This document shows, one piece after another, positions 57,701 through 60,000 of a DNA stretch of 60,000 bases. Where the stretch lies: NCBI GenBank assembly GCA_030141605.1, contig JAQGDQ010000043.1:250001-310000 (forward strand). The letters run 5' to 3'. Source of the DNA: Tubiluchus corallicola (Eukaryota; Priapulida; Priapulimorpha; Priapulimorphida; Tubiluchidae). Numbering within the stretch: position 1 is the first letter of the stretch; every line of letters begins with the position of its first letter. Under the pieces are notes generated by a model. It had not been told where the DNA came from. It saw only the letters and a list, made by a program, of their open reading frames with translations, and did not search any database. The translations under genes and the position numbers were made by a program.

Positions 57701-59538
57701 GTTTTTCTGTAAGTTAAATTTCTGCACAGTGAAATTTGCTTTCACATTACAGGTGGCGAGTAGGAGTGTTGTACAAATAACAGGCGTGCTCATGATTGTG
57801 TTTGGCTGCTTTGGGAAATTTGGCGCCGTATTCGCAACAATGCCAGAACCAATTATAGGAGCTTTGGTCTGCGTAATTCTTGGATTAATAACAGCTATAG
57901 GTAAATTGCAGCTAATACTTATAGTATAAGTATTTTATTTTCTGAACATACATATTTCATATTTTCACCCTTTTACTAATAGTCCCTTAATTGCTATATA
58001 TTTATATATAGGATAATGTATGCAATACAATGCAGTGCAATGCAATGTAATGTAATGTAATGTGATGTGATGTGATGTGATGTGATGTGATGTGATGTGA
58101 TGTGATGTGATGTAATGTAATGTAATATGATATGATATGATATGATATGATATGGTGTGGTGTGGTGTGGTGTGGTGTGGTGTGGTGTGGTGTGGTGTGG
58201 TGTGGTGTGGTGTGGTGTGGTAACATAACGTAACGTAACGTAACATAACATAACATAACATAATATACATATACATATTATATAGTATAGTATCGTTAGT
58301 ATTGTATAGCATAGCATAGCACAGCACACCATAATATAATATAATTTTAATTGCATTTTACAGGCACAATATATTTTTTATGCAGGGTGTGTCAAAAAGA
58401 AACAAAGTACTAACAAACACTATAAATATATCATTATTGCATCATTCAAAGTTCAGCAGGCGTGGCCTCTTACTATAGGTTTTACATGGCAAATGTAGAC
58501 CTGCGTTAACTCAAATGCAGATTTAGGTAATTCAAATGTGTCTTGGTAACTCAAATGTAGACTTAGGTAGTTCAAATGTGTTAACAATGGTTTTCAAGAA
58601 ATCTTAAGCGTTTTTGGTAAGTCAAATGTAGACACATGTCAAGTCAAATGTGACATTGGTATCTCAAATGTGGACAGGTGGTAAAGTTTAAGGAAGTAAA
58701 ATTTAATCTTCTTTGATCTTAACTTAATAATTGCTCTTAAGAAAGTGAAAATAATAACTTTATATGTCTAATAATAGTTCACTAATATTCTGTAAACTTT
58801 ACAGCCAAGCTAGCCAGTTAAGTCATGCTGATTAGCATTGGGATGACGTAACTTCGGTCACGGCCCCTACTATCTAGCCTCTTAAAACAATTAAATTGCA
58901 AAGCTCAATGTTTTCACCGAGATTCACTTTTGACAGGCGTGGCTAATCTTCAATATGTGGACATTAATTCAACAAGGAATCTCTTTGTCTTTGGTTTCTC
59001 ACTTTTCATGGGTTTATCATTGCCTATCTGGTTGAAGAAGAACCCAGACGTCATCAACACAGGTACTGTTTGCCAATTGCTAGCTTCTCTAAAAAATAAA
59101 TGAGAATACCCTTGGGTTCAGTTATTTGTCGTAGTATAATGAAGCAAGCGTCTCTGTCATTTGCAAGCAGGTTGCCTCGAAAAGGCGTTGGCTATTTTGT
59201 TGTTTAGGCCCATAACTAATTCTTTTAATTATACTTTTCAAACCTTCATTATATGTATATAACTTTTTAAATTGATTTAACTGAGTTAATCGTATGTTGT
59301 TCGCTTTAGGAATTTGATGCTGAGATCTGGTACCAAGGAAACATAACTATTTATCATAACTGCAGTTGCACTATTAACTGTTCTTGAGGTAACTGCTCCT
59401 GCACCATTAATTTCTGGTTCTTGAACAAATAATGTTTTACAGGAAGCCAAGTTGCGGATCAAATTATCATGGTTTTGGGAAGCACAGGAATGTTTGTAGG
59501 TGGCGCTGTTGGGTTTTTCTTTGACAACACAATGCCAG
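48708..59538 (+). CDS. SLC23A1: SLC23 ascorbate/nucleobase transporter, plus-strand copy (11 exons seen, 3' end outside window)
   Basis: Exons: 48708-48746, 49332-49493, 50279-50436, 51605-51770, 52023-52207, 53146-53266, 53541-53697, 54826-55079, 57753-57900, 58937-59062, 59443-59538; 537 codons so far, all junctions in phase. Exons 3-11 have the same phases as the minus-strand copy and the same lengths where measurable. Membrane carrier of the nucleobase-ascorbate family: Gln-His of helix 1 (LALQ|HY), [58 protein letters not shown] (signature with His for Asn), [23 protein letters not shown]. The last exon (tail after EERGL in the paralogue) lies beyond 60000. The introns contain a pogo-like MITE, a dead LINE, a tRNA-like sequence and a pentanucleotide array. 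Substrate cannot be decided. Confidence 0.9.
48940..49206 (+). repeat. Polypyrimidine-rich tract with CCTTG/CCTGC pentamers
   Basis: About 260 bp of mostly T and C in intron 1 of the plus SLC23 gene, ending in TTGCCTTGCCTTGCCC-type pentamers. Confidence 0.7.
49332..49493 (+). CDS. SLC23 plus copy, exon 2
   Basis: Cytoplasmic N-terminus ending [16 protein letters not shown]. Acceptor AAATTCAG, donor CAG|GTTAGT. Confidence 0.85.
49785..49868 (-). ncRNA. Degenerate tRNA-Thr-like sequence (pseudo-tRNA or SINE head)
   Basis: On the minus strand: a D-arm-like GAGTGGTTTAAGACG, a perfect anticodon stem (GACGTTCTGT with ACAGAACGTC, 49816-49842) around loop CTTGTAA (anticodon TGT), then TTCAAAT where the T loop should be. 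The T stem does not pair and the acceptor stem matches only partly, so it is not a working tRNA. Confidence 0.5.
50010..50146. repeat. Foldback inverted repeat
   Basis: The arm with ATAATCTTAATGTCGAAATT and ATTAATGACGGAAC (50013-50053) is the imperfect complement of GTTCGTTCCATAATTAATAA to GTTAAGATTATT (50103-50146). Very AT-rich; MITE-like. Confidence 0.6.
50279..50436 (+). CDS. SLC23 plus copy, exon 3
   Basis: [20 protein letters not shown] through [13 protein letters not shown]. Acceptor TTTTTCCAG. Confidence 0.9.
50930..51000 (+). repeat. Candidate retroelement 3' end (Penelope/LINE type hairpin)
   Basis: CCTGACGAAGTCCTGAGTGT, then AGGGTGAAAAACATG and GTTAATAAAG resemble the conserved CTGACGAAG...GGG.GAAACA hairpin tail of some retroelements. 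No coding part is attached. Confidence 0.35.
51605..51770 (+). CDS. SLC23 plus copy, exon 4
   Basis: [20 protein letters not shown], then loop with sequons NVS and NGT. Donor GAG|GTTTTT is weak but sits exactly where the paralogue splices. Confidence 0.88.
52023..52207 (+). CDS. SLC23 plus copy, exon 5
   Basis: [20 protein letters not shown] through [16 protein letters not shown]. Donor ATT|GTAAGG, phase 2. Confidence 0.92.
53146..53266 (+). CDS. SLC23 plus copy, exon 6
   Basis: [20 protein letters not shown] through FEFFQLFS. Donor TCG|GTGCGT intact, unlike the minus copy. Confidence 0.9.
53541..53697 (+). CDS. SLC23 plus copy, exon 7
   Basis: [20 protein letters not shown] through [20 protein letters not shown]. 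Donor CCGG|GTAAGA. Confidence 0.92.
54181..54622. mobile_element. Pogo/Tigger-like MITE (Tc1-mariner superfamily)
   Basis: Terminal inverted repeats run CAGTC, one variable base, then ACCCTCGTTAAACCGGA at the left and the exact complement at the right (one mismatch), flanked by TA on both sides (54179-54180 and 54623-54624). TA duplication and CAGT-type ends are hallmarks of the Tc1-mariner/pogo group. 442 bp with no transposase; interior GC-rich. Confidence 0.85.
54826..55079 (+). CDS. SLC23 plus copy, exon 8 (transport core)
   Basis: [47 protein letters not shown], and [15 protein letters not shown]. 254 bp. Donor AAAG|GTAACA. Confidence 0.95.
55430..56890 (+). pseudogene. Decayed LINE (CR1-like non-LTR retrotransposon)
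   Basis: In intron 8 of the plus SLC23 gene. Linker segment [30 protein letters not shown] (55572-55870), then another frame with [10 protein letters not shown], a palm start DDNKAFHRV in a third frame (about 56352), and finally [20 protein letters not shown] and LLYADDL (56510-56660). YADD is the RT active site. At least four frame changes and several stops make it inactive. Confidence 0.85.
57753..57900 (+). CDS. SLC23 plus copy, exon 9
   Basis: [20 protein letters not shown] through ILGLITAIG. Acceptor CACATTACAG. Confidence 0.92.
58016..58330. repeat. Pentanucleotide array in ordered variant blocks
   Basis: Five-base units change in blocks: AATGC/AATGT, (GATGT)n, (GATAT)n, (GGTGT)n, then AACGT/AACAT and TAGCA-type. 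Phase of 5 is kept for about 300 bp. His/Thr-rich minus-strand ORFs across it are artefacts. Confidence 0.95.
58487..58690 (+). repeat. TCAAATGT minisatellite, about 20-bp unit
   Basis: TCAAATG at 58511, 58532, 58551, 58572, 58622, 58644, 58664. Flanking words GGTAA.. and ..GTAGAC repeat with it. Confidence 0.85.
58937..59062 (+). CDS. SLC23 plus copy, exon 10
   Basis: [20 protein letters not shown] through [11 protein letters not shown]. Acceptor TTTTGACAG. Confidence 0.92.
59443..59538 (+). CDS. SLC23 plus copy, exon 11
   Basis: [20 protein letters not shown] and [12 protein letters not shown]. Donor CCAG|GTTTGA; the following exon is outside the window. Confidence 0.9.
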
Positions 59539-60000
59539 GTTTGAAATTTATCATTCGGGGTAATAACTATGTATATGCGTTTATTCTACTAGTCTTGTAA
59601 TCAATGTTGGTTGCATTGAAAGAAACTTTATAGTGCGGCCAAAAGTCTTACATGAACGTATATCGTTAATATTGTACATAAGAGACATTCAAACTGATTA
59701 ACTAAACTTTAGATGAGACCAAGCGAAAGTTAATCGATGAAATTAATGTGGGTGATAATTAATGGCAATAAAGTAACAAAGAAACCTATTTTGCTCTAAA
59801 GATCACACCTTGTGCAGGAAAGAGAGTAAACGCAGCAAAAGATCTTATAAAATATACTTATTGCTAAGAAATGGAATGTGTCTGCAGCATGTGTTCGGCT
59901 GCTAAACCAAACAACCAAACTAGTAAGAAGTGCAGATCGAGTTAGTGTTAAATTTAAAAGAATCTGTACTTTGATTGCTAGCGTGTAAATGGGAAGACAA
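59539..60000 (+). other. Intron after SLC23 plus copy exon 11, to window end
   Basis: No exon matching the terminal exon of the paralogue is present in the last 460 bp. Confidence 0.5.

Larger units (their letters stand above)
57901..58936 (+). other. SLC23 plus copy, intron 9
   Basis: Almost wholly repeat DNA: the pentanucleotide array, a CAGGGTGTGTCAAAAAGAAA phrase like a transposon end (58384), and the TCAAATGT minisatellite. Confidence 0.5.

Noticed and set aside
57965-58356. His/Thr-rich minus-strand ORFs of about 120 codons
   Set aside because: Open only because the pentanucleotide repeat lacks stops.

Overview
This is a window of an animal nuclear genome. It is AT-rich, has long GT-AG introns, many microsatellites and decayed transposons, and a short interstitial TTAGGG-type array. 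The gene set (class C neuroreceptor, SLC23 transporters, GT11 fucosyltransferase, chitin-binding secreted protein) and the repeat content suggest an invertebrate, most likely marine and non-arthropod. I cannot name the species from sequence alone. All exon models were built by eye from protein similarity, reading phase and splice sites. They have not been checked against transcripts.

Layout. 1-2.4 kb: minus-strand secreted chitin-binding (CBM14) gene, two phase-compatible exons, probably running off the left edge. 2.4-5.3 kb: repeats (AAT array, a dispersed repeat, telomere-like array). 5.36-6.45 kb: a plus-strand alpha-1,2-fucosyltransferase-like gene with an uninterrupted coding region. 6.5-11.2 kb: intergenic, with a frameshifted LINE fragment and simple repeats. 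11.28-39.31 kb: a complete 17-exon GABA-B-type receptor gene on the plus strand, in frame from signal peptide to C-terminal coiled coil (794 codons). Its introns hold most of the mobile DNA, including a roughly 4.5 kb unit (about 32.7-37.3 kb) bounded by inverted short-phrase arrays and a 9-bp direct repeat, with decayed LTR-retroelement sequence inside. 40.5-47.66 kb (minus) and 48.71-59.54 kb (plus, continuing past the right edge): two SLC23 ascorbate/nucleobase transporter paralogues arranged head to head about 1.05 kb apart.

The two SLC23 genes are clearly an inverted duplication: exons 4, 5 and 7-11 have the same lengths and phases in both copies, exon 3 as well, and exon 6 would too were its end in the minus copy not lost in a (GA)n tract of about 510 bp. 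Both copies have His where the family signature normally has Asn. The receptor looks closest to GABA-B subunit 2: the seven-helix core and coiled coil are intact, but several residues that contact GABA in subunit 1 are replaced.

I saw no CRISPR array, rRNA or intact tRNA gene. One degenerate tRNA-like sequence lies in an SLC23 intron.
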